Both the position numbers and the translations under genes were made by a program. The notes beneath the pieces are model-generated. The model was not told the DNA's origin and searched no databases. It saw only the letters and a program-made list of their open reading frames with translations. This document shows positions 18,249 to 27,484 of a stretch of DNA of 64,000 nucleotides, in pieces. Source of the DNA: Gemmatimonadaceae bacterium (GTDB lineage Bacteria; Gemmatimonadota; Gemmatimonadetes; Gemmatimonadales; Gemmatimonadaceae). The first letter of the stretch is position 1. Each line of letters begins with the position of its first letter. The DNA lies in contig DATNEW010000012.1 in the NCBI GenBank assembly GCA_035606695.1, positions 46,932 through 110,931 of the forward strand, written 5' to 3'.

Positions 18249-18605
18249 ATGAGCGACCTACCCAATGCCGACCCGCAGACTCAGCCCGCGAGCCAACCCA
18301 CTGAGCCGCCGCCGAGTGCCGATCAGGTGAAGATGGCGCTCCGGAAGGTGAAGGATCCGGAGCTCAACTTGAACATCGTCGACCTGGGGCTCGTCTACGA
18401 CGTGATGGTGGATGGGGCCGACGTGCAGGTCGACATGACTCTGACGTCGCCGGGCTGTCCGGCGGGCCCGCAGATCATGGGCGACGTCGAGCGGGTTCTC
18501 AAAACGGTACCGGGAGTCGGGGCCGTGAACATCAACCTGGTGTGGGATCCGTTCTGGACGCCGGACAAGATCGAGCCGCGCGTCAGGGCGTACATGGGGC
18601 TTTAG
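18249..18605 (+). CDS. Metal-sulfur cluster assembly factor (MIP18/PaaD/SufT family, DUF59)
   Basis: 118 residues from ATG 18249. After a Pro/Gln/Thr-rich lead (about 25 residues) comes the compact domain: VKDPELNLNIVDLGLVYDVM, TLTSPGCPAGPQIMGDVERV with conserved Cys70, and VNINLVWDPFWTPDKI. Members help mature Fe-S proteins or, as PaaD, phenylacetyl-CoA oxygenase. With a suf operon 17 kb away and no paa genes, the Fe-S role is more likely. It is transcribed divergently from the outer-membrane gene and converges with rnd. Confidence 0.9.
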   Translation: MSDLPNADPQTQPASQPTEPPPSADQVKMALRKVKDPELNLNIVDLGLVYDVMVDGADVQVDMTLTSPGCPAGPQIMGDVERVLKTVPGVGAVNINLVWDPFWTPDKIEPRVRAYMGL

Positions 18606-18622
18606 CGCTGGGCGCTGGGCGG

Positions 18623-19795
18623 CTAATCGCGATAGGGAGAGTCGGCTTGCGCGGGCACTTGTTTGCGGTGCGGGGCCAAGGCCTTTAGAAAACTCTCACC
18701 GAGCACCGCCCGCTGCCAGCGGCGCAGCTCGGAGACCGACTCCAGCTCCTCGCGCGACGCGGGGTTCCGGCGCGCCACCGCCTCCATGCGGTCGCGCGAG
18801 CACAACACACCTGGATCGAGATCGAGGCGCGTCGCCGTAGCATCACGCACGGTCTTGAGCGCATTCACGCGCGCATCGAAATCGGGATCGCGATCCCAGC
18901 GCGCCGCTTTCGGAAAGCGCGGCAGCGCGTTCTCGGGAACGGCGAGCCCGCGCTTCACCGCGTCGAGCACCTCATTCCCGCGCGACTCGAGAATGCCCCG
19001 CGGCATGCCCTTGATGGCGCCGAGTGTCTCGCGCGTCGCGGGCTGTTGGCGCGCGATGTCGAGCAGCTGCTCGTTGCCGACGACGCGGAACGTCGCGCGA
19101 TCGAGCTGGCGCGCCACGTCGTCGCGCCACGGCACGAGCTCGCGCAACACCGCGAGCTCGCGGCGCGAGAGGTCGCGCGCGCCCTTGATGCGCAGGAACG
19201 CGTTCGCCGAATCATCGCCCGCCCAGCGCGTGCCCTCGAGCAGCGCGAATTCCTCGGCGGCCCAATCCCAGCGGCCCGCGGATTCGAGCTCGTGCTTCAG
19301 CTTGTCGCGCAGCTCCAGCAGGTGGATGGTATCCTGCGCGGCGTAGTCGAGCATGCCCTGCGTGAGCGGCCGCATGGACCAGTCGGCGCGCTGATGCTTC
19401 TTGTCGAGCTTGAGACCGAAGTATCGCTCGAGAAGCGCGGCGAGCCCGAACGCCTTGAGCCCGAGCAGCTGCGCGGCGATGCGGGTGTCGAAAATGTTCC
19501 GAACGTTCCAACCATAATCCTGGTGCAGCAATCGCAGATCATAATCCGCGTCGTGAAACACGATCTCGACGCGGGCATCCTCGAGCAGACCGCCGAGTCG
19601 AGCGGGCGTGCCGATCGGGATGGGATCGATGATTGCCGTTTGGTCGCGCGTCGAGAGCTGGAGCAGATAGATTCGATCGACGAAGCGATGGAAGCTCGCG
19701 CCCTCGGTATCGAGGGCAAGGATGCTGATGTCGCCGATCGAGGCCAGAAAGCTGTCGACGACGCTCGCGGTGTCGAGATACACGGGCGTATGCAC
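18623..19795 (-). CDS. rnd: Ribonuclease D
   Basis: 390 residues from GTG 19795 (VHTPVYLDTASVVDSFLASI); a longer reading to 19900 adds a low-complexity basic stretch and overlaps the divergent transporter gene. The DEDDy exonuclease motifs are complete: ILALDTEGASFHRF (Asp, Glu), VFHDADYDLRLLHQDYG (Asp) and LDYAAQDTIHLLEL (Tyr, Asp). The C-terminal half has HRDC-like helical segments, for example VVGNEQLLDIARQQPATRET and RRWQRAVLGESFLKALAPH. It trims 3' ends of structured RNAs such as tRNA precursors. Confidence 0.93.
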   Translation of the reverse strand: MHTPVYLDTASVVDSFLASIGDISILALDTEGASFHRFVDRIYLLQLSTRDQTAIIDPIPIGTPARLGGLLEDARVEIVFHDADYDLRLLHQDYGWNVRNIFDTRIAAQLLGLKAFGLAALLERYFGLKLDKKHQRADWSMRPLTQGMLDYAAQDTIHLLELRDKLKHELESAGRWDWAAEEFALLEGTRWAGDDSANAFLRIKGARDLSRRELAVLRELVPWRDDVARQLDRATFRVVGNEQLLDIARQQPATRETLGAIKGMPRGILESRGNEVLDAVKRGLAVPENALPRFPKAARWDRDPDFDARVNALKTVRDATATRLDLDPGVLCSRDRMEAVARRNPASREELESVSELRRWQRAVLGESFLKALAPHRKQVPAQADSPYRD

Positions 19796-19860
19796 GCAGC
19801 GCAATCTAACGGACGCGAGACGCGGAGCGCGTCGCGGGAGACCGAGGACGTGACGACCCG

Positions 19861-21138
19861 ATGAGCGATGAGGCGAACGTAGCGGGAGACACGCCGACAC
19901 CGCGGCAGCATCGCGTGCGGCGCCGGCGAACCGGCTGGCGCAACGCGGACGTGATGCGCACCGCCGCGCTCGTGATCGGCATGTATCTGGGCGTACGGCT
20001 GATCTGGTTCGCGCACCCGCTGTTCCTCACAGCGTTCTTAGGGATGTTGTTCGGGTTGGCCGTCGCGTCGGGCGTGGACGTGCTGTCGCGCTGGCGAATT
20101 CCGCGGGGCTTGAGCGCGGCGCTGATCGTGCTCGCGTTCTTCGGGCTGCTGTTCGGCTTCGGGGCGGTGATGGCACCGACGATCCATGAACAGTCGATCG
20201 AATTGCGGCGGCAGCTGCCGGACGCGCTGGACCGGTTGGATCAGTGGGTGAATGCGCGCCGCAGCGGCGTCGTTGGAATGATTTTCAGCGGGCTGACGGA
20301 TGTCTCTCAGGCGGACTCGGCCGTCTCGGGGCAGAAGCCGGTTGCCGGCCCGCCGGTGCCACAGGCGGCGACGTCCGCACCGCCCGCCGCGCCGGTCCCG
20401 ACGGCAGGGACGCAACTCCAGCCGCAGAGCACCGTGGTGTCGACGCTGCGCCGCCGGATCGGCGGCCAGCTTGGCGGCGCGACTCGGCTGTTGTTTCCCT
20501 TCCTGTCGTCGACGATCGAGGTTGTTACAGGAATACTCATTATAATTTTCTTATCGATCTACATCGCGGTCGATCCGGGCATGTACCGCAGCGGCATCAT
20601 GCACCTGTTCCCGCACGGACGGCGCCGGCGGACCGGCGACGTGCTCTCGGCGGTTGCGGCCGTGCTGCGCAAATGGCTCGTGACGCAGCTCATCGCGATG
20701 GTGGTGATGGGCATCGTCACGACGATCGTGCTGCTGGCGCTGCACATCAAAGCGGCGTTTGCGCTCGGCCTGCTCTCGGGGCTGCTGGAGTTCATTCCAA
20801 CCGCCGGCGCGCTGATTTCCTCCGCGCCCTCGATCCTCATGGGCTTCCTCGACTCGCCGGAGAAGGCGATGTGGGTGGGCGTGGCCTTCGTCGGCGTGCA
20901 TTTCCTCGAGGGCCATCTCTTGATCCCGCTGCTCATGAAAGGCGGGGTCGATCTTCCGCCGGCGCTCACGATTCTCTCCCAGGCGCTGATGGCGATTCTC
21001 TTCGGATTCCTTGGCCTGATGTGCGCGGTGCCGCTGCTCGCGGCGACGATGGTCGCGGTCAAGATGCTCTATGTCGAAGACATCGTCGGCGATCCGCAAA
21101 TCGGTCCGGGAGAGAATCCACACAAGGGCGTTGAGTAG
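19861..21138 (+). CDS. AI-2E family transporter (PerM/TqsA type) membrane protein
   Basis: 425 residues from ATG 19861. About seven to eight membrane segments are visible: two or three near the N-terminus (LVIGMYLGVRLIWFAHPLFL, AALIVLAFFGLLFGFGAVMA) and five after residue 220 (VVTGILIIIFLSIYIAVDPG, LIAMVVMGIVTTIVLLALHI, AFALGLLSGLLEFIPTAGAL and others). FIPTAGALIS matches the conserved FIPxxG region of the family. Between them is a soluble Pro/Ala-rich insert of about 80 residues. Family members export small molecules or Na+/H+; the substrate here is unknown. An AT-rich patch at 20530-20560 encodes GILIIIFLS. Confidence 0.88.
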   Translation: MSDEANVAGDTPTPRQHRVRRRRTGWRNADVMRTAALVIGMYLGVRLIWFAHPLFLTAFLGMLFGLAVASGVDVLSRWRIPRGLSAALIVLAFFGLLFGFGAVMAPTIHEQSIELRRQLPDALDRLDQWVNARRSGVVGMIFSGLTDVSQADSAVSGQKPVAGPPVPQAATSAPPAAPVPTAGTQLQPQSTVVSTLRRRIGGQLGGATRLLFPFLSSTIEVVTGILIIIFLSIYIAVDPGMYRSGIMHLFPHGRRRRTGDVLSAVAAVLRKWLVTQLIAMVVMGIVTTIVLLALHIKAAFALGLLSGLLEFIPTAGALISSAPSILMGFLDSPEKAMWVGVAFVGVHFLEGHLLIPLLMKGGVDLPPALTILSQALMAILFGFLGLMCAVPLLAATMVAVKMLYVEDIVGDPQIGPGENPHKGVE

Positions 21139-22093
21139 CTCGGGACAATTCTCGTCGCCGCTCATCGAGCGGTACCCGGCGCTCGATCAACTGCCGCGCG
21201 TCGCGCTGACGAACGGCCCGACGCCGGTGGAGCATCTCGCGACGATCCATCCGGGGCTGTGGATCAAGCGCGACGATCTGAGCGCCGATCCGCTCGGCGG
21301 GAACAAGGTGCGCGCGCTCGAGTTTCTTCTCGGGACCGTTCGCGGCGGCGATCGCGTCGTCACGGTCGGCTCGGCGGGATCGACGCACGCGCTTGCCGTC
21401 ACCATGTACGCATCACGATTGGGCGCCGGCGTTTTCGTTGGGCGATGGAAGCAGGTCATGAACGCGACGGCGGAACGTGTCGCGGCACGCATCGGGCGAG
21501 AAGCGGCGCGCGCTCCGGTATTTCGATCGCCCGTCGGCGCGTACGCGTGGGCAGTCGGCCGCCGGCTGCGCGGCGCGCTCTGGGTGCCGGCGGGCGGAAG
21601 CAGTCCGCTGGGCGTGCTCGGTCACGTGAACGCCGGGCTCGAGTTGGTGAATCAAATCGAACGGGGCGCGTTGCCCGCGCCACGCTACGTCGTCACGCCA
21701 CTCGGCACCGGAGGAACGATGGCGGGGTTGGCACTCGCGTTCGCGATCGCCGAGCGGGACATCGAAGTCGTCGGCGTGCGGGTGGTGCCGAGGATCGTTG
21801 GGCGGGTGTCGCATGTGCGGTCGTTGGCGAATCGCTCGGCGGCGCTGATCGAGCGTGTGAGTGGAACGCGAGTGCCGCGCGTGCGCGACCATGTGCGTGT
21901 CGAGCACCATGCGTACGGTGGCGCATATGGCCGCGAGACGACCGCTGGGCGCGAGGCAGCAACGCAACTGCTTGAAACGACGGGAATTCGCCTCGACGCC
22001 ACGTATAGCGCGAAGGCGTTCTCGCACGCGATCGCGGTGGCTGAATCCGGTGTTACGCTTTTCTGGTTAACGTTCGATTCTAGACTATGGTGA
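21131..22093 (+). CDS. PLP-dependent enzyme, D-cysteine desulfhydrase/ACC deaminase family
   Basis: 320 residues from TTG 21131, overlapping the end of the transporter gene by 8 bp with AAGGGCG just upstream; an ATG at 21071 would add 20 residues with no family match. The fold is clear: ALTNGPTPVEHLATIHPGLW, IKRDDLSADPLGGNKVRALE (Lys59 likely Schiff base), TVGSAGSTHALAVTMYASRL (phosphate/substrate loop) and YVVTPLGTGGTMAGLALAFA. The reaction may be breakdown of D-cysteine or a related amino acid to pyruvate plus ammonia and H2S, but this family is often misassigned. Confidence 0.85.
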   Translation: MSSSGQFSSPLIERYPALDQLPRVALTNGPTPVEHLATIHPGLWIKRDDLSADPLGGNKVRALEFLLGTVRGGDRVVTVGSAGSTHALAVTMYASRLGAGVFVGRWKQVMNATAERVAARIGREAARAPVFRSPVGAYAWAVGRRLRGALWVPAGGSSPLGVLGHVNAGLELVNQIERGALPAPRYVVTPLGTGGTMAGLALAFAIAERDIEVVGVRVVPRIVGRVSHVRSLANRSAALIERVSGTRVPRVRDHVRVEHHAYGGAYGRETTAGREAATQLLETTGIRLDATYSAKAFSHAIAVAESGVTLFWLTFDSRLW

Positions 22094-22104
22094 TGGTTCC
22101 TCCG

Positions 22105-22220
22105 ACTACTGTCATAGTTCCTCACTTCGGCGCTTCGCACCTCCGCTCGGAATTCCGCATACTACTGTCATAGTTCCTCACTTCGGCGCTTCGCACCTCC
22201 GCTCGGAATTCCGCATACTA
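22105..22220. repeat. Tandem 56-bp direct repeat, two perfect copies plus 4 bp
   Basis: Copies at 22105-22160 and 22161-22216 are identical, starting ACTACTGTCATAGTTCCTCA and ending CTCGGAATTCCGCAT; the next ACTA starts a third. Each unit contains a short hairpin around GGCGCTTCGCACCTCC and resembles the GTCATCC-type intergenic repeats found elsewhere in this window. It occupies the gap between the PLP enzyme and the thioesterase and codes for nothing recognisable. Confidence 0.9.
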
Positions 22221-22233
22221 CCCATCGGCCATC

Positions 22234-22647
22234 ATGACCACACTGCCCGAAGTCACGTTTCACATCTATCCGACGGACTGCGACATGCTCGGGCATCTGA
22301 ATCACGCGACGATGCTCAACTTTCTCGAGCGTGCGCGGTGGTCGCTGCTCGAGCCGCAGATCAACGTTCGCGAATGGGCGAAGCAGCCGGTGTTCTCGGT
22401 GGTGCGGCATGTGGACATCGGGTATCTCGCGCAGTCGCTGCCAGGCGAGGATCTCGTGATTCGCTCGGGGCTCCTCGCGATTCGGCGCACGAGCTACATC
22501 ATCAAGCAGGACGTGCGCAAAGTGGGATCGAACGCGCTGGTGGCCGAAGCATCGATCGTGTTCGTGGCGGTCAATCAACAGGGGCAGCCGGTGCCCGTTC
22601 CGGATTCGTGGCGTGAGATGTTGCCGCAGTGGCCGGAACACGAGTGA
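22234..22647 (+). CDS. Acyl-CoA thioesterase, 4HBT hot-dog fold (YbgC/FadM type)
   Basis: 137 residues from ATG 22234. The hot-dog signature YPTDCDMLGHLNHATMLNFL has the catalytic-Asp/GH.N pattern of 4-hydroxybenzoyl-CoA thioesterase-like enzymes. Further conserved strands are VVRHVDIGYLAQSLPGEDLV and VAEASIVFVAVNQQGQPVPV. It hydrolyses acyl-CoA or acyl-carrier thioesters; chain length is unknown. Its TGA overlaps a GTG start of the next hydrolase (GTGA), so the two are probably co-expressed. Confidence 0.9.
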   Translation: MTTLPEVTFHIYPTDCDMLGHLNHATMLNFLERARWSLLEPQINVREWAKQPVFSVVRHVDIGYLAQSLPGEDLVIRSGLLAIRRTSYIIKQDVRKVGSNALVAEASIVFVAVNQQGQPVPVPDSWREMLPQWPEHE

Positions 22648-23438
22648 TTGCGCTGGTCGGAGACACGGCGATCGCGTACGACGACGTCGGCACGGGATTG
22701 CCGGTGGTGTTTCTGCATGCGTTCCCGCTGAATCGCACGATGTGGGACCCGCAGGTCGGCGCGCTCGTGGCCGAATGCCGGTGTATCGCGATCGACATGC
22801 GCGGGCTCGGCGAATCCGCGCCGGCCGAGCCGTACAGTGTCGAGCGTTATGCGGACGACGTGGTGGGCGTACTCGATGCGCTGCAGATCGAACGCGCCGT
22901 GTTCGTTGGCTTGTCGCTGGGCGGCTATGTCGCGTTCGCATTGTGGCGGCGGCATCGCGATCGCGTGCGCGCCCTGGTGCTCGCCGACACGCGTGCGGCG
23001 GCCGATACGCGCGACGGCATCACGCGGCGACGACACTTGATCGAGCTCGCCGAATCGCAGGGGAGCATCGCGGTGGCGAACGTGCAGATCGCGGGGCTGG
23101 TGGGAAAAACCACCCGTGAAAAGCGCCCGGATATCTATGACGCGACGCATCGGATGATGGCGCAGGCGCCGGTTGAGGGAATCATCGGCGGGCTCGAGGC
23201 GCTCATGGCGCGGCCTGATTCGACGGCGACGTGCGAGACGATCTCGGTGCCGACACTCGTCGTGGTCGGCGAGGAAGACGCCATCACGCCGGTCAAGGAA
23301 GCGCGGCGGCTGCAGGAGTCGATTCCCGGCAGCCGGATCGAGGTGCTGCAGCAGGCGGGGCACTTGTCGAGTCTCGAGCGGCCGGCGGCGTTCAACACCG
23401 TGGTGAGCGAGTTTCTCGCGAGTCTCATGTACAACTAG
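22644..23438 (+). CDS. Alpha/beta hydrolase (3-oxoadipate enol-lactonase-like)
   Basis: 264 residues from GTG 22644, which overlaps the previous stop as GTGA; GTG 22629 would add five residues. Motifs: VVFLHAFPLNRTMWDPQVGA, IAIDMRGLGESAPAEPYSVE, nucleophile elbow VFVGLSLGGYVAFALWR (Ser91), acid in VPTLVVVGEEDAITPVKEA and His in LQQAGHLSSLERPAAF. The pattern is close to enol-lactonases and carboxyesterases, but no beta-ketoadipate genes are nearby. Probably translationally coupled to the thioesterase. Confidence 0.88.
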   Translation: MIALVGDTAIAYDDVGTGLPVVFLHAFPLNRTMWDPQVGALVAECRCIAIDMRGLGESAPAEPYSVERYADDVVGVLDALQIERAVFVGLSLGGYVAFALWRRHRDRVRALVLADTRAAADTRDGITRRRHLIELAESQGSIAVANVQIAGLVGKTTREKRPDIYDATHRMMAQAPVEGIIGGLEALMARPDSTATCETISVPTLVVVGEEDAITPVKEARRLQESIPGSRIEVLQQAGHLSSLERPAAFNTVVSEFLASLMYN

Positions 23439-23491
23439 CCCCGCGCTGGGCAATGGGCGGTGAGCGCGGGGCGTTGATTAGCTTTCCGGCG

Positions 23492-24130
23492 ATGACTTCA
23501 CCGCGCCAATCGAGCCAGTCGACTACGCCGCCGGCCCCTTCCGCGACAGAACGCAGCGCGCCGGCGCGCGTCGGTGCCGTGCTGTTTCGCAACCGCAGTT
23601 GGCTGCCGGTGCCGTTTCTGCTGGTCGCGCTGCTCGCGCCGGGATACGCGACGCGATGGAACTGGATCGCCGGCGCGGTCCTGATCGTGTTCGGCGAATG
23701 GATTCGCATGTCGGGCGTGGCGGCGGCCGGCACGGTGACTCGCCGCCGCTCGCGCGACGTGCAGCGCCTGGTGACGTATGGCGTCTTCCGCTGGGTGAGG
23801 AATCCGCTCTACGTCGGCAATTTCTTCATCTGGATGGGCTTCGTCGTCATCTCGGGCGTGATGTGGTTCCTTCCGCTCGCGGTGCTGATCTTCGCAGCGG
23901 AATACACGCTGATCGTGCGCTACGAGGAAGGGGTGCTCGAGTCGATCTTCGGGCAGGAGTATCTCGACTACAAGCAGACGACGCCGCGGTGGCTTCCTCG
24001 ACCGCCGAAGCAGCCGGAGAGCGGGCCGCATGATTGGCGCGAGGCGTGGCGGAGCGAGATCTCGACGTTCCTGCAGTACCTGGCGCTGGTGGTGCTGTTC
24101 TTGGTGAAGCAGAAGGTTTGGTGGAAGTGA
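23492..24130 (+). CDS. Isoprenylcysteine carboxyl methyltransferase-like membrane protein (ICMT/PEMT family)
   Basis: 212 residues from ATG 23492. After a Ser/Pro/Thr-rich lead come four or five membrane segments, including VPFLLVALLAPGYA, WIAGAVLIVFGEWIRM, FFIWMGFVVISGVMWFLPLA and a C-terminal FLQYLALVVLFLVK. The conserved SAM-binding core is LVTYGVFRWVRNPLYVGNFF (GxxxxxRNPxY) with IVRYEEGVLESIFGQEYLDY. Such enzymes methylate lipids or small molecules at the inner membrane. A tandem hairpin array begins one base after the stop codon. Confidence 0.88.
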   Translation: MTSPRQSSQSTTPPAPSATERSAPARVGAVLFRNRSWLPVPFLLVALLAPGYATRWNWIAGAVLIVFGEWIRMSGVAAAGTVTRRRSRDVQRLVTYGVFRWVRNPLYVGNFFIWMGFVVISGVMWFLPLAVLIFAAEYTLIVRYEEGVLESIFGQEYLDYKQTTPRWLPRPPKQPESGPHDWREAWRSEISTFLQYLALVVLFLVKQKVWWK

Positions 24131-24131
24131 C

Positions 24132-24224
24132 GTGGCGCGCGCTGCGCGCGCAGGGAGTGGCGACGCTTCGCGTCAGGGGGTGGCGGCCGGAGGCCGCGGG
24201 GATGGCGCGGGCTACGCGCGCAGG
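24132..24224. repeat. Array of four tandem 22-25-bp hairpin units
   Basis: Four consecutive units at 24132-24156, 24157-24179, 24180-24202 and 24203-24224. Each begins (G)TGGC and ends A/C-GG(G), but the middle is a different short palindrome: GCGCGCTGCGCGCGC, GACGCTTCGCGTC, GGCCGGAGGCC and GCGGGCTACGCGC. Conserved borders around unlike self-complementary cores means structure, not sequence, is kept. It directly follows the methyltransferase stop. Confidence 0.75.
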
Positions 24225-24267
24225 CAGAATCATAAGAGCGGAACGGGGCTGAGCTTCGCGCGACAAC

Positions 24268-24301
24268 AAAAAACCTCGAGACGAATGTCTCGAGGTTTTT
24301 T
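24268..24301. terminator. Bidirectional intrinsic terminator
   Basis: A perfect 15-bp inverted repeat: AAAAAACCTCGAGAC, loop GAAT, GTCTCGAGGTTTTTT. It gives a T run in both directions and separates the methyltransferase from the convergent ferredoxin gene. Confidence 0.95.
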
Positions 24302-24394
24302 GGTTTTGCGTGGACGAAGGCCACCGCACCCGCGCGTCAGCGCCGCTCCCTGCGGCGTAGCCGCGACAAGCCCCGCGGCGCTACCCGCGCCGCG

Positions 24395-24658
24395 TCACTT
24401 CTGCGGCTTGCCCGGCGGATTGTCGCTCTTGAACACGTCGCGATTGATCTGCACGTACTGCTTCAGGTGGCCCGGCACGTCTTCTTCGGGGAAAATGGCC
24501 GTGACCGGACATTCGGGCTCACACGCGCCGCAGTCGATGCACTCGTCGGGATGGATGTACAGTTGCTGCTCCCCTTCGTAGATGCAGTCGACGGGACAGA
24601 CGTCGACGCACGCGCGGTCCTTTGTATTGATGCAAGCTTCGGTGATGACGTAGGGCAT
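24395..24658 (-). CDS. fdxA: 7Fe ferredoxin (FdxA type)
   Basis: 87 residues from ATG 24658. [20 protein letters not shown]...CPVDCIYEG and [20 protein letters not shown] give the cysteine spacing of small ferredoxins that carry one [3Fe-4S] and one [4Fe-4S] cluster, and the tail [20 protein letters not shown] is typical of FdxA. It carries single electrons to redox enzymes. It is divergent from the molybdenum hydroxylase genes 51 bp away and could be a partner, which is inferred only from position. Confidence 0.93.
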   Translation of the reverse strand: MPYVITEACINTKDRACVDVCPVDCIYEGEQQLYIHPDECIDCGACEPECPVTAIFPEEDVPGHLKQYVQINRDVFKSDNPPGKPQK

Positions 24659-24709
24659 TGGTTGCCTCGGATGGCTGCAATGACGGGCGGTAGAGCCTAA
24701 GTTAGTTCC

Positions 24710-25198
24710 ATGCGTCTCATCGTCAACGGAGCCACGCACGACGTCACCGCGCCCGCCCACGAGACGCTGCTTTCTACCCTGCGCGATCGATTGGAGCTCA
24801 CCGGCACGAAGCTCGTCTGCGGCCGGGGAGAGTGCGGCGCCTGCACGGTGCTGCTGGATGGAATTTCCGTCTACGCGTGCCTGACGCTCACTGTAGCATG
24901 TGACGAGCGGGAAATCACGACGATCGAAGGTTTGGCGCATGACAAAACGTTGCATCCTGTCCAGGCGGCGTTCGCCGAGCACGACGCGCTGCAATGTGGC
25001 TTCTGCACGCCGGGACAGATTCTGGCGGCTGTCGCCCTGCTGAAGGAAAACCCGAATCCGACGGAAGACGCCGTGCGCCGCGGCATGAGCGGCAATCTGT
25101 GCCGCTGCGGTGCGTACCCGAAAATCCTGCGCGCCGTGCTCGCGGCCGCGAGCCAGGACACCGCGCCGGACACGACGCAGGACGCCGCCCATGACTAG
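24710..25198 (+). CDS. Molybdenum hydroxylase 2Fe-2S subunit (CoxS/PaoA-like)
   Basis: 162 residues from ATG 24710. The plant-type cluster uses Cys37, Cys42, Cys45 and Cys57 ([15 protein letters not shown]...YAC), and the second cluster uses Cys96, Cys99, Cys131 and Cys133 (CGFCTPGQI...NLCRCGAY). There is no Tat signal, unlike periplasmic PaoA, so a cytoplasmic enzyme is expected. The last 8 bp overlap the start of the molybdopterin subunit (ATGACTAG), a tight operon. The FAD subunit that should complete the enzyme is 6.5 kb away at 33941. Confidence 0.95.
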   Translation: MRLIVNGATHDVTAPAHETLLSTLRDRLELTGTKLVCGRGECGACTVLLDGISVYACLTLTVACDEREITTIEGLAHDKTLHPVQAAFAEHDALQCGFCTPGQILAAVALLKENPNPTEDAVRRGMSGNLCRCGAYPKILRAVLAAASQDTAPDTTQDAAHD

Positions 25199-27482
25199 AC
25201 GCTTCGTGACGACGAAGGTCGAAGTCGAGGGACGCGAAGAAACGAAGATCGTCGAACTGCCCTCGCGCGAACCCGCGCCGTGGGGCGACGACGCCGAGCT
25301 GCACGTCGTCGGGAAGAGCGTTCCGCGCATGGACGCGCTCGAGAAAATCACCGGCGATGCGCGGTACACCGCCGACATGCAGCTGCCGCGCATGTTGTAC
25401 GCGGCGCTGCTTCGTGCGCCGGTCGCGCGCGGCCGCGTCGTGTCGATCGATCTCTCGCCGGCGTTGGCGCTCGACGGCGTGCGCGGCGCGGTCACGAGCG
25501 ACGATGTGCCCGACATCAAGCTGGACGGCATCTCGCTGTTCGACCATACCATCCACTACGCGCATCAGCCGATCGCGGCGATCTGCGCCGACTCACTCGA
25601 GATCGCCGAACGTGCGCTGCGCGCGATCGAAGTGGATGTGAAGCTCGACCCGCACGTCGCGAACGCGCACGACGCGCTGTCCACCGACGCGCCGCGCATT
25701 CGATCGACCGGCAACATGCCGCGGCGTTCACCGCGCGTCGCATCGCGAGGCGACGTTGCCGCGGGGCTGGAAGCGGCCGACGTCACCATCACGCGCGAGT
25801 ATCGCACGCCGGTCGCGCTGCACACGGCGCTCGAGCCGCATGGAGCGGTTGCGGACTGGTCGGGCGGCTTTCTCACCGTCTGGGAGTCGACGCAGGGCAT
25901 CTTCATGACGCGCGCCGACGTTGCGTCGGCCTTCGAGCTTCCGCTCTCGAAGGTGCGGGTGATCAAGAATTACATGGGCGGCGGCTTCGGCTCGAAGAAC
26001 GGCGCCTCGCACGCGACGTACGCCGCATGCGCGCTCGCGCGCAAGCTCGGCCAGCCCGTGCGGTGCATCTTCGATCGTGAGGGTGAGCAATCGGATGCAG
26101 GCAATCGCCCGTCGACCGTGCAACAGGTAACGCTCGGCGCCACACGCGACGGACGACTCACCGCGATCAAGCTCGCGTCGACGACGGTGCTCGGCATCGG
26201 CGGGTGGTTGTCGGGTCCGGGAAAGATCTATCACGAGATGTATCGCTGCGAGAACGTCCACACGGACGAGACGTTCGTGTACATCAACGCCTCGCCGATG
26301 AACTCGTTTCGCGCGCCGGGGCATACCGAGGGCGCGTTCGGTCTCGAGTCCGCGATGGACGTGCTCGCGCGCGAGCTCGATCTCGATCCGCTCGAGCTGC
26401 GCCGCCGCAACTACGCGGACGCCGATCAGGACAAGGGCAGAGCGTACTCGAACAAGCGACTCGATCTGTGCTACGTGCAGGGCGCGCAGCGGTTCGGCTG
26501 GGGGCGCGCACGCATGCGGAAGCACGACACGGTATCGCGTTTTCGCCGCGGTGTGGGCATGGCGTCGATCACGTGGGGCGCGGGCGGCGGACCGCCGGCG
26601 TATGCCACGGTGCGGCTCAATCGCGACGGCTCGATCGAAGTGCTGACCGGCGCACAGGATCTCGGCACCGGCGCGCGCACGGTCATGGCGCAGATCGCCG
26701 CCGAAGTGCTCGGCGCGAAGGTGGACGACGTGCGCACCGTGCTCGGCGACACGGAGCGGTTGCCGTTCGCGTCGAACTCCTGGGGCTCGATCACGACCGC
26801 GTCCGTCGGGCCGGCCGTGCGCGTTGCCGCTGAAGAAGCACGCGACGCATTGTTCGACGCCGCGGCCGGCATGATGAACACGACGCGCGACGACCTCGAG
26901 TCGCACGACAGCGAGATTCACGCGAAGTCGAACGATCAGTGCATGTTGTTCCGCGACGTCTGCGAGACGCTTGGCGACGTGATGATCATGGGCCAGGGCA
27001 GTCGCGGGCCGAATCCGGACAAGACGGCGATCGCGGCGTTCGGCGCGCAGTTCGCCGAGGTCGAAGTCGACACGGAGACGGGACACGTGCGCGTGCTGCG
27101 CATCGTATCGGCGCACGACTCCGGGCGGATCATCAATCCGACCCTGGCCGAAAGCCAGCTCGAGGGCGGCATCATTCAAGGTCTTGGATACGCATTATTT
27201 GAAGAGCGTATCTTCGACGAGCACATCGGCATGCCGATGAACCCGAACATGCACGACTACAAGATTCCCACCATGGCCGACGTGCCGAAGATCGACGCGT
27301 TCTTCGTCGGCGCGGCGGACACGGTGGCGAATCACGTCGGCGCGAAGGGGCTGGCCGAGCCGCCGATCATCGGCACCGCGCCGGCAATCGCCAATGCGGT
27401 CGCGGACGCGATCGGAGTCGAGGTGGGCGAGATACCGCTGACACCGTGGCGGGTGTTACGGGCGCTGCTCTCTCCGCAATGA
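25191..27482 (+). CDS. Molybdenum hydroxylase large subunit, molybdopterin-cytosine-dinucleotide binding (PaoC/CoxL/xanthine dehydrogenase family)
   Basis: 763 residues from ATG 25191. The N-terminal a/b-hammerhead domain begins [20 protein letters not shown]. The cofactor-binding domain has [20 protein letters not shown] (GGGFGS at about 263), [20 protein letters not shown] and [20 protein letters not shown]. The base-catalyst Glu is probably the one in [20 protein letters not shown], near residue 722. It oxidises aldehydes, purines or N-heterocycles using water. The FAD subunit at 33941 has the PaoB/HcrB-type extra cluster, so an aldehyde or aromatic-acyl substrate is more likely than CO. 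Confidence 0.93.
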   Translation: MTRRFVTTKVEVEGREETKIVELPSREPAPWGDDAELHVVGKSVPRMDALEKITGDARYTADMQLPRMLYAALLRAPVARGRVVSIDLSPALALDGVRGAVTSDDVPDIKLDGISLFDHTIHYAHQPIAAICADSLEIAERALRAIEVDVKLDPHVANAHDALSTDAPRIRSTGNMPRRSPRVASRGDVAAGLEAADVTITREYRTPVALHTALEPHGAVADWSGGFLTVWESTQGIFMTRADVASAFELPLSKVRVIKNYMGGGFGSKNGASHATYAACALARKLGQPVRCIFDREGEQSDAGNRPSTVQQVTLGATRDGRLTAIKLASTTVLGIGGWLSGPGKIYHEMYRCENVHTDETFVYINASPMNSFRAPGHTEGAFGLESAMDVLARELDLDPLELRRRNYADADQDKGRAYSNKRLDLCYVQGAQRFGWGRARMRKHDTVSRFRRGVGMASITWGAGGGPPAYATVRLNRDGSIEVLTGAQDLGTGARTVMAQIAAEVLGAKVDDVRTVLGDTERLPFASNSWGSITTASVGPAVRVAAEEARDALFDAAAGMMNTTRDDLESHDSEIHAKSNDQCMLFRDVCETLGDVMIMGQGSRGPNPDKTAIAAFGAQFAEVEVDTETGHVRVLRIVSAHDSGRIINPTLAESQLEGGIIQGLGYALFEERIFDEHIGMPMNPNMHDYKIPTMADVPKIDAFFVGAADTVANHVGAKGLAEPPIIGTAPAIANAVADAIGVEVGEIPLTPWRVLRALLSPQ

Positions 27483-27484
27483 AA

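Noticed and set aside
22105..22220. Possible CRISPR
   Set aside because: The 56-bp copies are directly adjacent with no spacers, there are only two, and no cas genes exist.
25110..25190. Earlier start for the molybdopterin subunit
   Set aside because: It overlaps the 2Fe-2S gene with an Arg-rich stretch; the ATG at 25191 gives the usual N-terminus and the usual short overlap.
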